DNA of 64,000 nucleotides from Colwellia maritima (lineage in GTDB: Bacteria > Pseudomonadota > Gammaproteobacteria > Enterobacterales > Alteromonadaceae): NCBI RefSeq assembly GCF_022669015.1, contig NZ_JAKKSL010000002.1, positions 310,001 to 374,000 on the forward strand. The letters run 5' to 3'. The notes beneath the pieces were generated by a model. That model searched no databases. It saw only the letters and a list, made by a program, of their open reading frames with translations, and had not been told where the DNA came from. Positions 1-9,378 of the stretch are shown here, in pieces (position 1 is the first letter of the stretch; every line of letters starts with the position of its first letter). Made by a program: the position numbers and the translations under genes.

Positions 1-1252
1 TGTCAAAATGATTATGCTTTTCCTTACGCACCTGTCGCAGACAATGTTGTAAAAATGAAACCTGATTTGGTGTTTTTCTCTGGTGATCAATTGTATGAAT
101 CACACGGTGGTTTTGGTGTTGTACGAGCACCAAGCAAGCTTGGCTATACTTAATTATCTGCGTAAGTATTATCAATTTGGTTGGGCATTCCGCGAGGCAA
201 TGCGTAATCAACCCACTATTTGTTTGCCAGACGATCACGATGTATTGCAAGGTAATTTATGGGGGGAGGCGGGCGCACCTATGCCACAAGAGGCGCCGGC
301 AAATAATCATGTAGATAAATCAGGTGGTTATATTGAACCTATTCGGATGGTAAATGTGGTTCATCGTACGAATACCGCTCATCACATGGATCCGGTTGAC
401 CCAACTCCGGCCTCGTGGGGATTAAGTGTCTATCATGGTGAAATAATTTATGGCAACGTGGGTTTTGCAATTGTTGCGGATAGACAGTGGAAAAGTGGGC
501 CAGAGAACTTAAACATTATTGTTGGTACATCAGGGCAAGAAGAAGATCCAAACGTATTTAATCCGACTTATGATGATCCAAATCTTAATTTATTAGGTAA
601 AAAGCAAGAAAATTTTTTAGCAAAATGGAGTAAAGACTGGCGAGGCCATGAACTTAAAGCACTATTAAGTCAGACTATTTTTGCCGCCCTTGCAACACAT
701 CAAGCAAATCCAGATTTTTATCTTAAATATGATTTTGATAGTGACGGTTGGCCTGCATCGGGACGAAATAGGGCAGTAGAAGCAATACATGAATCGATGG
801 CATTACATATTTGCGGTGACACACATTTAGCCAGTGTTTCTCAATATGGGCTTGATAAATCTCGTGATAGTAATTGGGCATTTTGTGCTCCTGCAATCGC
901 GGTAGGGTGGCAACGTTGGTGGAAGCCTGATAGCGTTGATTTGTTGTATAAAAACAGACCAACACACGGATTAGATAACACCGGAGAATATCAAGATAGT
1001 TTTGGAAATAAAAACTATGTTTATGCGGTTGCAAACCCTATTTATAGCACAGCGAAAAATCGTTATGTTAAAGCCCATGAAAAGGCCAGTGGTTTTGGCT
1101 TTATCACCTTCGACACTCAAGCTAAAACATATACTTTGGATGCGTATAAGTTTTTGGTTGATGTAACTGATTCAAACCCAAACAATCAATATGAAGGTTG
1201 GCCAATAACCATTCATCAAAAAGAAAATAAGGGTGAAAATATTATAGGTTAA
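1..1252 (+). CDS. PhoD-like alkaline phosphatase/phosphodiesterase, 5'-truncated, one frameshift
   Basis: A metallophosphoesterase of the alkaline phosphatase D type, expected to be exported and to release phosphate from organophosphates. The 5' end lies outside the window. Frame 1 from base 1 reads through an SGDQ metal-site motif and [21 protein letters not shown], then hits a stop at about 150. The protein continues in frame 2 ([17 protein letters not shown]), with the metal-site motif DDHDV at about 230-245 and HICGDTH at about 810-830. One extra base near 120-145 explains the break. Residues after this are intact to the stop at 1250-1252. It is followed by a clear terminator. A second PhoD-like gene lies at 18769-19818. 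Family call is firm; substrate is unknown. Confidence 0.8.
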
Positions 1253-1283
1253 TACTTAATTTACGTATTTTGTTACTTAAAAC

Positions 1284-1316
1284 GAAAAAGGAAAGCCGTG
1301 ATGACTTTCCTTTTTT
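1284..1316. terminator. Rho-independent terminator, probably bidirectional
   Basis: A stem AAAAAGGAAAG / CTTTCCTTTTT with a 9-nt loop, with A-run on the left and T-run on the right. It sits between the convergent phosphatase and universal stress protein genes and can serve both. Confidence 0.85.
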
Positions 1317-1339
1317 ATTATAAATTTTATGTTAAATTA

Positions 1340-2191
1340 CTATCGCAACACTATCAGTGGTACTGGTGTTTTTTCTAACATTTTCATAGTATTACTACCA
1401 ACAAAAAATTGTCTAATTTTAGAATGTCCAAATGCTCCCATGATGACGAGTTCAATATCATGGCTTTTTTGATAGGTCATCAATGCTTCGTTAATATTGC
1501 CCTCTAAAAATGCAGTGGTAACGGTAAAGCCTTTTGTCTGTAGTTTTATTTTGGCGCTTTCAAATTTACTCATTAAAGCCGGTTCGTTATTTTTTACTGA
1601 CACTAAATGACAATCAACGCCATTTAATAGGCCAGAATCGAGCACTTTTTGTAATGCTCTTTCGGCAGATGCTCGGCCATCATAGGCAATCATAAAAGAT
1701 TTTGGGGCCGAAAACGTCTTTGGAACAATAAACACAGGTTGTGCAGATTTTCTTAATAGCGTTTCAATATGAGATCCTAACGCTTTAAAATCACTATTGT
1801 GCTGTAAACCGCTTCGACCGATAACAATCAGCCGAGTGTCTTTTTCTAAATCTAATAAGGCTTCCACAACATCGCCATGGCGCTGCAGTGTTTCTATGTG
1901 CTCAATACCAGACGTTTTAGCGGATGAAGCAACGAATTCAAGTAACTCTGATCCTAATTGCAATGCTATTTTACTTTTTTGCTCATCTAGCTTGGTCATT
2001 TCTTTTAATAAGCTAGAACGTGCCCCTAAACCAATAGTTCCGGTAAAATCATCGGCACCATGTTGTTGCTCTTTTTCTATGGTATGTAAAAAACAAAGGG
2101 TTTCATTGAGTTTTTTTGCAGCCCAAATTCCCGCGTCAGCCACTGACTGGGTGATAGAAGAGCCATCTATACAGGTAATAATTTTATTCAT
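1340..2191 (-). CDS. Universal stress protein, tandem UspA domains
   Basis: A cytoplasmic protein of about 283 residues with two consecutive UspA domains. The first starts with MNKIITCIDGSS and contains an IVIGRSG segment; the second starts near FMIAYDGRASAERAL and ends with VIMGAFGHSKIRQFFVGSNT, the typical nucleotide-binding G-x-G-x(9)-G(S/T)N pattern. I chose the ATG at 2191 because AAGGAG lies six bases upstream; an upstream in-frame ATG at 2212 would overlap the preceding gene. The gene starts about 10 bp after the SulP transporter stop, so the two are probably co-transcribed. SulP-Usp pairs are common in marine bacteria, often linked to bicarbonate or sulfate transport; the regulatory role is inferred. 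Confidence 0.9.
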   Translation of the reverse strand: MNKIITCIDGSSITQSVADAGIWAAKKLNETLCFLHTIEKEQQHGADDFTGTIGLGARSSLLKEMTKLDEQKSKIALQLGSELLEFVASSAKTSGIEHIETLQRHGDVVEALLDLEKDTRLIVIGRSGLQHNSDFKALGSHIETLLRKSAQPVFIVPKTFSAPKSFMIAYDGRASAERALQKVLDSGLLNGVDCHLVSVKNNEPALMSKFESAKIKLQTKGFTVTTAFLEGNINEALMTYQKSHDIELVIMGAFGHSKIRQFFVGSNTMKMLEKTPVPLIVLR

Positions 2192-2201
2192 TGTTATCTC
2201 C

Positions 2202-3702
2202 TTAATGTCCACCCAGTAGTTTGTCTACTTCATTTGGATCGTTGTGCACGCCAAATTTATCTACTACCGTTTCAGTCGCTTCATTCATACCGATAATATT
2301 CACCGTAGCCCCTTCACGGCGGAACTTAATTACCACTTTATCTAACGATGACACGGAGGTAATATCCCAAAAGTGAGCATCGGTTAAATCAATAACAACA
2401 TGACTTGCTGCTTCTTTAAAGTCAAATGATGCAATAAATTGTTCAGCCGAAGCGAAGAAAATTTGTCCTACCACTTTATAAGTACGCTTATTTTCTTCAG
2501 GGGAGAAATGTGACTTAACCGCCATAAAACGGCCAATTTTATTAGCAAAAAATAAGGTCGCTAACAATACACCCATCAAGACACCCATCGCTAAATTGTG
2601 CGTTACCACCACAACCACCACTGTTGTGATCATAACAATATTTGAGGATAGCGGATGTTTACCTAAATCTGTTATTGATGACCATGAAAAAGTACCTATG
2701 GAAACCATAATCATTACGGCAACCAATGCTGCCATCGGAATTTGTTTTAACCATTCATCAAGAAATACAACCATTACCGGCAGAAAAGCACCAAAGCAAT
2801 AAAGGTAGAAAGTCGTCCTCGACCACCAGATTTCACATTAATGATAGATTGACCTATCATGGCACAACCTGCCATGCCACCAAATAAACCTGCGCCAATA
2901 TTAGCAAGGCCTTGGCCTTTACATTCCTTGTTTCTGTCGCTAGTCGTATCGGTTAAATCATCTACAATGGTCGCTGTCATCATGGATTCAAGTAAACCAA
3001 CAATAGCAAGGCCTACCGAGTAAGGGAAAATGATTGTTAGTGTTTCTAGCGTAAGGGGAATATCAGGCCATAAAAAAATAGGTAAGGTGTCAGGTAATTC
3101 GCCCATATCACCTACGGTACGAATATCTAATCCAATAATCATAGAAAAAATGGTTAAACTCACAATACACACCAGTGGAGAGGGTAATACCTTGCCCACT
3201 TTAGGTACATAGGGGAAGAGATAAATAATACCTAGTCCCGTTGCTGTCATGGCATATACATGCCAGGTTACATTGGTTAATTCAGGTAATTGTGCCATAA
3301 ATATTAAAATAGCTAACGCATTAACAAAACCCGTAACCACTGAGCGCGAAACAAAACGCATTAATTCACCAAGCCTTAAAAAGCGGCAAATATTTGTAAT
3401 ACACCCGTTAATAATGTGGCTGCTAGCAAGTATTCAAGCCCATGGTCTTTAACTAACGTAACCATTAAAAGTGCCATTGCACCCGTAGCAGCAGAAATCA
3501 TTCCAGGCCGTCCACCAACAACAGCAATAATCACAGCGATACAGAAAGAGGCATAAAGTCCCACTTTGGGATCAACACCTGCAATAATAGAAAAGGCAAT
3601 GGCTTCGGGAATAAGGGCTAAGGCCACAACAATACCCGCAAGAACATCACCACGAATATTAGAGAGCCAGTCTCTTTTAACGTGTTCGAACATGCTAAAC
3701 AA
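2202..3702 (-). CDS. SulP family anion transporter with C-terminal STAS domain, two frameshifts
   Basis: An inner-membrane SulP-type transporter (sulfate, bicarbonate or similar anion). The N-terminal piece starts [23 protein letters not shown] and has the family segment [19 protein letters not shown]. The transmembrane core continues with [19 protein letters not shown], and the C-terminal 120 residues form a STAS domain ([21 protein letters not shown]). The coding sequence passes through all three frames. Breaks lie near 3385 (run of five T, six expected) and near 2780 (run of four T, five expected). Restoring one T at each gives a continuous protein of about 500 residues. This looks like sequencing error or very recent decay. 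It is followed directly by the universal stress protein gene. Confidence 0.87.
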
Positions 3703-4458
3703 CCTAGTTTTTAAGTCCTCAAATGTGAGGAATGAATAAAGCGTAAACGCAAGTGGATCGCGTAATATACGAGCTGAATGCTCAGTATAAACGAGCTAAT
3801 AGGAAAGAAATAAGTCTAGGGTGGCGTAAAGATCAAGGTTAACTCCAGACAATAAAAATTTAGATGAATAATATACAAATATACGGTGTATTACAACCCA
3901 ATACTCGCGTGTTGTTTACGGTTAATTGTTATTGTTTGTTTTGTTATTCAATTGGTTATGTTTATATTTTTAGTTTTTTATTGTGTTTTGCTATTCACAA
4001 CTTATAGATCTGTTATCGGTTATGTCTAGGGTTATAAATCAACCGATAAAACTACGTTTTTATTCTTTATTAAGTTAAGTTTGACTTTATTTCATATTGA
4101 TGTTGTCTGTGCATAAATACAGCCAAGACGTAAATTATGTAATTTGCGTGAAAAAAGGTTTTATCAACCTTTTGTAGCAACTTGTAGCAACGAGAATGGT
4201 TTTAATTAATGAAATTAGATCTAAAGAAACATTGTTTGCTCTTAAAGCCGGCACGAGTCGTTTCATGATACTTCCGAATAAACTTTTGTTGTTTTGTATA
4301 TTTTATATTATGCTTCGCTAGTGTAAATACATAACTAGCAGCAGGTGCGTTTAAAACGCTATTATTATTTCTTTAAAACTTAATAATACCGTTATTATAA
4401 CGATAAACTGTCTGTATTCAGAATAAAATACAACTATATTTATAGAATAAGGATTTAT
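3703..4458. other. Intergenic region, 756 bp, AT-rich
   Basis: I see no coding sequence. It must hold divergent promoters for the SulP operon and the metalloprotease gene. It also carries one copy of a dispersed repeat (4101-4173) and a short direct repeat, TTGTAGCAAC twice, at about 4172-4192. Confidence 0.6.
4101..4173 (+). repeat. Dispersed 73-bp repeat, copy 1
   Basis: Reads TGTTGTCTGTGCATAAA... GATTATGTAATTTGC-like core (here AAATTATGTAATTTGCGTG) and ends AACCTTTT. A clearly related copy lies at 7001-7075 on the other side of the metalloprotease gene in the same orientation. Function unknown. Confidence 0.65.
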
Positions 4459-6879
4459 ATGAAATTCGTTCGGCTTTTGTCACTAATTTTACTTAGTGTT
4501 ATTTTTACCGTGCAAGCGAACACAAATTTTACTGACTTTACTGCTAACAAAACAATTCAAAAGGGGTATTTCACTTTTTATTTAGATGAAGTAACCGGCA
4601 AAGTATATTTACAAATAGACAAGTTTAATCAAGATTTTCTTTTTCAAAGTAGCCTACCTAAAGGGATTGGCTCTAATGATATAGGTCTTGACCGAGGGCA
4701 ATTAGGTGCAACACGATTAGCTCGGTTTGAACGCGTTGGCAGTAAGGTTGTTCTTAGGCAACTTAATACCTATTATCGCGCTAACTCTGACAATCCATTA
4801 GAAAAACAGGCAGTCGATGAAGCATTTGCCTCATCAATTATATGGGGTTTCACCATTGAAAGTGAAGATAATACACGTGAACAAGTGATTATTGATTACA
4901 CACCTTTTTTACTTTCTGATATCCATAACATTACAGATACACTTGCTAAAGGCAAAGAAGGCAAATTCTCAATTGATGAGAGTAGAAGTTTTGTTTATCA
5001 ATCGCGCAGCAAAGCATTTCCAAATAATACAGAATTAGAGGCAACGGTAACGTTTAAAGGAAGCGATGCAGGTCAATACTTACGAAGTGTTAGTCCAGAT
5101 GCTAAAGCATTCACTGTCAACTTACATCACTCATTAATTAAATTACCTGATGATAAATACAAACCAAGAGTCTTTCATCCATATAGCGGATATTGGGCAG
5201 AAAGCTACGCTGATTATGCCAGTGCTATTGATGAACCATTGATTAAACGTTTTATTCCTCGCCATCGTTTAGCCAAAAAAACACCTAGCGCGGCAATGAG
5301 TGAAGCCGTTGACCCTATTATTTATTACATCGATCCAGGAGTGCCAGAGCCAATAAAAGGAGCACTTTTAGATGGTGCGCGTTGGTGGGTTAAAGCTTTT
5401 GAAGAAATAGGATATAAAAATGCATTTCAAGTGAAAATATTACCCGAAGATGCCGACCCTATGGATATACGGTATAACGTAATTCAATGGGTGCATCGTG
5501 CAACACGTGTCGGGTCCTATGGCTCTTCAGTTATAGACCCAAGAACTGGCGAAATTATTAAAGGCCATGTTACGCTAGGCTCGCTTAGAGTACGACAAGA
5601 CTATCTTATCGCACTGGGGTTAACCTCTCCCTTCACCGGTAAAAATACTGACACAAGTCAAATGAAAGAAATGGCTTTAGCGCGTATTCGACAACTATCA
5701 GCGCATGAGGTTGGTCATACGTTAGGCATAGCACATAATTTTGCTGCCAGTGTCAATGATCGGGCGTCAGTGATGGATTACCCACACCCACTAATTAACT
5801 TGATAGATGGTGAAATTGACTTATCAAATGCGTACGATGATAAAATTGGCGTATGGGATAAACATGTTATTGCATATGGTTATTCAGATGTGATGGCTGA
5901 CAAAGAACAAGCCTATTTAGATACTGTAATAAATACAGCGAAAAACAAAGGGCTGCTTTATGTTTCAGACCCTGACGCCAGATCAAGTTCTAGTGCACAT
6001 AATACAGGACATTTATGGGACAACGGTGAAAATGCAGCCTTAGAATTAACACGAATGTTAACCATAAGAAAGAAAGCATTGGCCAACTTTGGTTTAAATA
6101 GCATTCCTTTAAATACCCCGTTATCTGAATTAGAAGAGGTGCTAGCACCCATATACAATTTTCATCGCTACCAAGTTGAAGCTGCAGCGAAATTAATAGC
6201 GGGCGTTGATTATAGTTACCAAGTTAAAACGCAAGAAAAGCAGAGCCCAATGCGTTGGGTAGATGGTAAAACGCAGCAACAAGCTATTGCGGCATTATTA
6301 CAAAGCATAAGCCCTGAAGAGTTAACGTTACCAGTGCATATAGTGAAGTTAATACCACCCAAAGCTTACGGATATAGTAAAACGAGAGAAAGCTTTAAAA
6401 GTAATACAGGGCTAACTTTTGATCCTATTTATGCGGCGGAAGCTAGTGTCAAGAAAACACTATCATTGCTTTTTAATGCACAACGTTTAACGCGTTTACA
6501 ACAACAAGCCGTTATGGAAAGTACAATTCCGTCTGTTGCAAACTTGTTTGAGCAAATTATTTCGCATAGTTTTAAAGTATTACCTGAATCTGGTTTGTCA
6601 TTGTTAGTTCAGCAACGGGTGAATCAGCAGGTTGTTGAGCATTTACTTTCGCTCTGGCATAACCAAGAATTGGTAACAGAAGTAAGAGCAGAAGTGTATG
6701 CCACACTTAATGACTTGAAAGAATTATTAGCAACAAATAGTCGCGCGAAAAAATACAAATCTATGGCCGCTCAATTTAATTTATTAAAAAGCCAAATTAC
6801 GTTCAGCCTAGCGCAAGGAAAACTAGCAACACCAATATCTACTATTGATATGCCGCCAGGCTCACCAATAGGTAATTAA
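4459..6879 (+). CDS. Secreted zinc-dependent metalloprotease (DUF5117/DUF4953 type)
   Basis: An intact 806-residue protein with a signal peptide (MKFVRLLSLILLSVIFTVQA). It fits the large bacterial zinc-metalloprotease family with DUF5117-like N-terminal and DUF4953-like catalytic regions. The extended zinc site HEVGHTLGIAHNF begins at residue 416, with a downstream SVMDYPHP segment typical of a Met-turn. Other conserved pieces are YYIDPGVPEPIKGALLDGA (around residue 290) and WWVKAFEEIGYKNAF. It is likely periplasmic or extracellular; the substrate is unknown. It stands alone between two long intergenic regions. Unlike many neighbours it has no frameshift. Confidence 0.85.
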   Translation: MKFVRLLSLILLSVIFTVQANTNFTDFTANKTIQKGYFTFYLDEVTGKVYLQIDKFNQDFLFQSSLPKGIGSNDIGLDRGQLGATRLARFERVGSKVVLRQLNTYYRANSDNPLEKQAVDEAFASSIIWGFTIESEDNTREQVIIDYTPFLLSDIHNITDTLAKGKEGKFSIDESRSFVYQSRSKAFPNNTELEATVTFKGSDAGQYLRSVSPDAKAFTVNLHHSLIKLPDDKYKPRVFHPYSGYWAESYADYASAIDEPLIKRFIPRHRLAKKTPSAAMSEAVDPIIYYIDPGVPEPIKGALLDGARWWVKAFEEIGYKNAFQVKILPEDADPMDIRYNVIQWVHRATRVGSYGSSVIDPRTGEIIKGHVTLGSLRVRQDYLIALGLTSPFTGKNTDTSQMKEMALARIRQLSAHEVGHTLGIAHNFAASVNDRASVMDYPHPLINLIDGEIDLSNAYDDKIGVWDKHVIAYGYSDVMADKEQAYLDTVINTAKNKGLLYVSDPDARSSSSAHNTGHLWDNGENAALELTRMLTIRKKALANFGLNSIPLNTPLSELEEVLAPIYNFHRYQVEAAAKLIAGVDYSYQVKTQEKQSPMRWVDGKTQQQAIAALLQSISPEELTLPVHIVKLIPPKAYGYSKTRESFKSNTGLTFDPIYAAEASVKKTLSLLFNAQRLTRLQQQAVMESTIPSVANLFEQIISHSFKVLPESGLSLLVQQRVNQQVVEHLLSLWHNQELVTEVRAEVYATLNDLKELLATNSRAKKYKSMAAQFNLLKSQITFSLAQGKLATPISTIDMPPGSPIGN

Positions 6880-6940
6880 TGCAAAACAAAAAACACAAAA
6901 AAGGCATAAAAAACGACATAGTACGGAAGGCGAAAAACTT

Positions 6941-6962
6941 ATCAGGCTATCCATGATAAATC
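6941..6962 (+). repeat. Isolated terminus of the MITE-like repeat
   Basis: ATCAGGCTATCCATGATAAA closely matches the end sequence of the MITE-like elements at 46804-46945 and 49645-49787 and the isolated ends near 51075, 54483 and 55173. No second end is seen here. Confidence 0.55.
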
Positions 6963-7000
6963 TTCTTTTTAGTTGAGATGTTTGGTGATTGTTTAATTTA

Positions 7001-7075
7001 TTGTTGACTGTGCATAAAACAAACTAAAGTCGAAGATTATGTAATTTGCATGAAAAAATGTTTTTACTAACCTTT
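7001..7075 (+). repeat. Dispersed 75-bp repeat, copy 2
   Basis: TTGTTGACTGTGCATAAA... GATTATGTAATTTGCATG ... AACCTTT matches the copy at 4101-4173 over its length with scattered differences. The two copies bracket the metalloprotease gene. Confidence 0.65.
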
Positions 7076-7077
7076 CA

Positions 7078-7120
7078 CTCATCAACCAGTTAACGGAATT
7101 ATGATTAACTAATTGATGAG
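7078..7120. promoter_or_regulatory. Interrupted palindrome upstream of the TIR gene
   Basis: CTCATCAA / TTGATGAG arms with inner GTTAA / TTAAC pair. It lies 140 bp before the TIR-domain gene and could be an operator, or the terminator hairpin of a short transcript. Confidence 0.45.
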
Positions 7121-7162
7121 TAGAGGTAATTGGAGTATTGTAGATTTTTAAATTTACATGAT

Positions 7163-7204
7163 AGAAGGATCAATGTCGTGTTTAAACATGACATTTATCC
7201 TTCT
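7163..7204. promoter_or_regulatory. Near-perfect 42-bp palindrome upstream of the TIR gene
   Basis: The left half starts AGAAGGATCAATGTC and the right half ends GACATTTATCCTTCT. The 21-bp halves are reverse complements with only two mismatches and no spacer; the centre is GTTTAAAC. It ends 57 bp before the start codon of the TIR-domain gene, which suits an operator or a structured leader. Confidence 0.6.
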
Positions 7205-7261
7205 AATATAGCTGTTATAAGCACCTAGAATTTGGTGTTGTATTCAATCAACGAGGAACTA

Positions 7262-8077
7262 ATGGAAAGTCAAATTGAGATTGTTGAGAGGTTAATTGAA
7301 GAAGGCGAAAAGTTCACTTTTCAAAACTTTTGTTTAAACATAGGCGATTATCAAGGACGTTACGGTGGCCCTGACACTCCAGAGTGGGGAACGTTCAAAG
7401 TTAGAACTCAAAACATAGTAGCCAAACACCTTTCAGATAATTCCCCTGCAATGACTCTTGTAGCTGAAGGACTTACTCAGTATACCGAAGGAAATGAACC
7501 TGCCAAATTTGAAATTGCCAAGTCTAATTTAGTCAAGGCATTACAAATACTTGCGGGAACTTTAAAAAATGATGTTTACGGAGAACTAAAAAAAGAAAAG
7601 AGCACATCTACATCCGTTGCATTATCAAATAAAGTTTTTATTGTTCATGGACATGATCAAGGTTTAAAAACTGATGTTGAACGTTTTGTACATGAAATAG
7701 GTTTAATACCTGTTGTACTTCACAGAGAAGCTGATGAAGGCGCAACAGTAATTGAAAAGTTTGAAAAACATAGTGATGTTGGATTTGCATTTATCCTTCT
7801 AACACCGGATGAAGTCGGTTATACAGTTGATCAAATTGATATTCCTGAATCAGACAAAACCGTTGAATTTAGGGCGAGACCTAATGTCATATTCGAATTT
7901 GGTTATTTTGTTGGTAGGTTAGGACGAAATAGAGTCTGCTGTTTACACAAGGGGGATGTTGTTTTACCTAGTGATTTGAATGGTCTTGTATATAAAAAAG
8001 TAGATGGTTCCGTTGACCCCCAAGCTTACGCAATAATAAAAGAGCTTAAAACGGCAGGTTACAAGATTAATATGTAA
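7262..8077 (+). CDS. TIR-like nucleotide-binding domain protein (CAP12/PF10137 type)
   Basis: A 271-residue protein. Residues about 124-245 match the bacterial TIR-like family known as predicted nucleotide-binding protein / CAP12: KVFIVHGHDQGLKTDVERFV, then GLIPVVLHREADEGATVIEKFE, FAFILLTPDEVG, RPNVIFEFGYFVGRLGRNRV. The Glu in GATVIEKFE is the likely catalytic region by family analogy. Residues 1-120 are helical with no family I recognise. I chose the ATG at 7262 because GAGGAA lies just upstream; an in-frame GTG occurs 30 bases earlier. Members of this family are effectors in cyclic-nucleotide (CBASS, Pycsar-like) antiphage systems or stand alone, where they deplete NAD+. No cyclase is adjacent. 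The next gene, 74 bp downstream, may be its partner. A role in defence is inferred. Confidence 0.85.
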   Translation: MESQIEIVERLIEEGEKFTFQNFCLNIGDYQGRYGGPDTPEWGTFKVRTQNIVAKHLSDNSPAMTLVAEGLTQYTEGNEPAKFEIAKSNLVKALQILAGTLKNDVYGELKKEKSTSTSVALSNKVFIVHGHDQGLKTDVERFVHEIGLIPVVLHREADEGATVIEKFEKHSDVGFAFILLTPDEVGYTVDQIDIPESDKTVEFRARPNVIFEFGYFVGRLGRNRVCCLHKGDVVLPSDLNGLVYKKVDGSVDPQAYAIIKELKTAGYKINM

Positions 8078-8151
8078 ACAGTGGATAAATACTAAGCCGA
8101 TTAAAATTAGTGCGTCAAATGCGCTAATTAATATGAAATACTGGAGAATAA

Positions 8152-8472
8152 ATGGAACTTGATAAATTTGTGGCTAAAACACTTGTAATGATTTGCAAAG
8201 GAGTTAGTGAGGCGCAAACTACAGCGAAAGAATTTGGTGGAAATGTTAACGAAAGGCCTCAGACAGCTAAGTCATCTGACTGGGCAAAAAACTCAACACT
8301 TTTACAGCAAGTTGAGTTTGATGTTGCAGTTACAACTGAAGATACTTCAAATGGTGAAGGTAAAATTTCAGTTATAGGTATGGGGTTAAATACTGGTAAT
8401 AGTTCAAAAGATACAATTAGCTCCAGAATTAATTTTAAGGGAAGAATTATACGGACACCCATTCTAAATTGA
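8152..8472 (+). CDS. Small conserved protein, trypco2-like, next to the TIR gene
   Basis: A 106-residue soluble protein with a helical N-terminus (MELDKFVAKTLVMICKGVSE) and a beta-rich C-terminus (VEFDVAVTTEDTSNGEGKIS ... SSRINFKGRIIRTPIL). The layout resembles small trypco2-like proteins predicted to act in NTP-dependent conflict systems, but I recognise this only by pattern. A ribosome site (TGGAG) precedes the ATG. It follows the TIR gene by 74 bp on the same strand, and the two probably share a transcript. It could be a sensor, an inhibitor or an unrelated conserved protein. Confidence 0.6.
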   Translation: MELDKFVAKTLVMICKGVSEAQTTAKEFGGNVNERPQTAKSSDWAKNSTLLQQVEFDVAVTTEDTSNGEGKISVIGMGLNTGNSSKDTISSRINFKGRIIRTPILN

Positions 8473-8532
8473 TCAAATCACGATCCTTTACTACACTTTA
8501 ATAATTTCTCACATCAATAAAGGATTATTGCG

Positions 8533-9378
8533 ATGACCACCGCCAGAAAAAACTTGATCAGTTTAGTTGATACCCCTTATTACCATTGTATTTCACGTTG
8601 TGTTAGACGAGCCTATCTTTGTGGTGAAGACAAACTATTAGGAAAAAGCTTTGAGCACAGAAGGCAATGGGTAGAAGATAAACTCATTGCGCTAAGCAAG
8701 GTATTTGCCATTGATATTTGTGCCTATGCCGTGATGAGTAATCATACACACCTTGTATTGTTTATTGATGCAGACAAAGCCAAACATTGGTCAACAACTG
8801 AGGTTATTCAACGTTGGCATCAATTATTTAAAGGCACATTACTGACCCAACAATTTATGCGTGGTGAAGCGCTTTCAGAACATTTACAACAAAGCTTAAA
8901 AGAAACAGTTGAAGCATATCGACATCGATTAACCGATATCAGTTGGTTTATGCGCTTACTCAATGAAAGTATTGCACGACAAGCGAATCAAGAAGATAAC
9001 TGCACAGGGAGATTTTATTCGCAGCCATCCTTGGCGCTCACCCTTCGGGCCGCCTAAAGCTGTTCAAATTTTTTCCATACAAATTTGTTGGAAGGACGAT
9101 TTAAATCACAAGCCTTATTAGATGAATCTGCACTTGCCGCTTGTATGGCATATGTTGATTTAAACCCCGTTAAAGCGAACATGGCAACAACACCAGAAGC
9201 ATCAGCCTATACCAGTGTTAAACAACGAGTAGCACAAGCTAAAACAGCAAAACAACCTGAGCATCTATTGCCTTTTGTTGGTAACCCTAAAAAACACATG
9301 CCTAAAGGCTTACCGTTTGAATTATTGGATTATCTTTCATTAATAGAAGTTGTCCCTGCAAGCGATCTTAAGCTCTAA
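8533..9378 (+). pseudogene. REP-associated tyrosine transposase (RAYT, Y1 family), interrupted
   Basis: A TnpA-REP type single-strand transposase of the IS200-like Y1 group. The N-terminal part has TPYYHCISRCVRRAYLC and the HUH motif NHTHLVLF. The C-terminal part has EGRFKSQALLDE, CMAYVDLNPVKA and a basic tail. A 72-bp insertion (9016-9087) splits it between the conserved ...CTGRF and LEGRFKSQ and carries an in-frame TAA at 9055. Both halves stay in the same frame, so removing the insert restores a protein of about 258 residues. The insert itself is a REP-like repeat, the type of element RAYTs are linked to. Ribosome site AAAGGA lies before the ATG. Confidence 0.85.
9016..9087 (+). repeat. 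REP-like palindromic repeat inside the RAYT gene
   Basis: A 72-bp insert with core GGCGCTCACCCTTCGGGCCG, which can fold as GGCG/CGCC and CCC/GGG around TTC, followed by AAAGCTGTTCAAAT. A diverged copy lies at 13244-13315. It is more GC-rich than its surroundings. Confidence 0.7.

Noticed and set aside
1797..2219. Plus-strand frame of 140 codons
   Set aside because: Antisense to the universal stress protein; low-complexity Ser/Cys composition typical of a shadow.
7788..7803. CATTTATCCTTCTAA inside the TIR gene equals the right arm of the upstream palindrome
   Set aside because: Fifteen bases in a coding, AT-rich context with no inverted partner nearby; probably chance.
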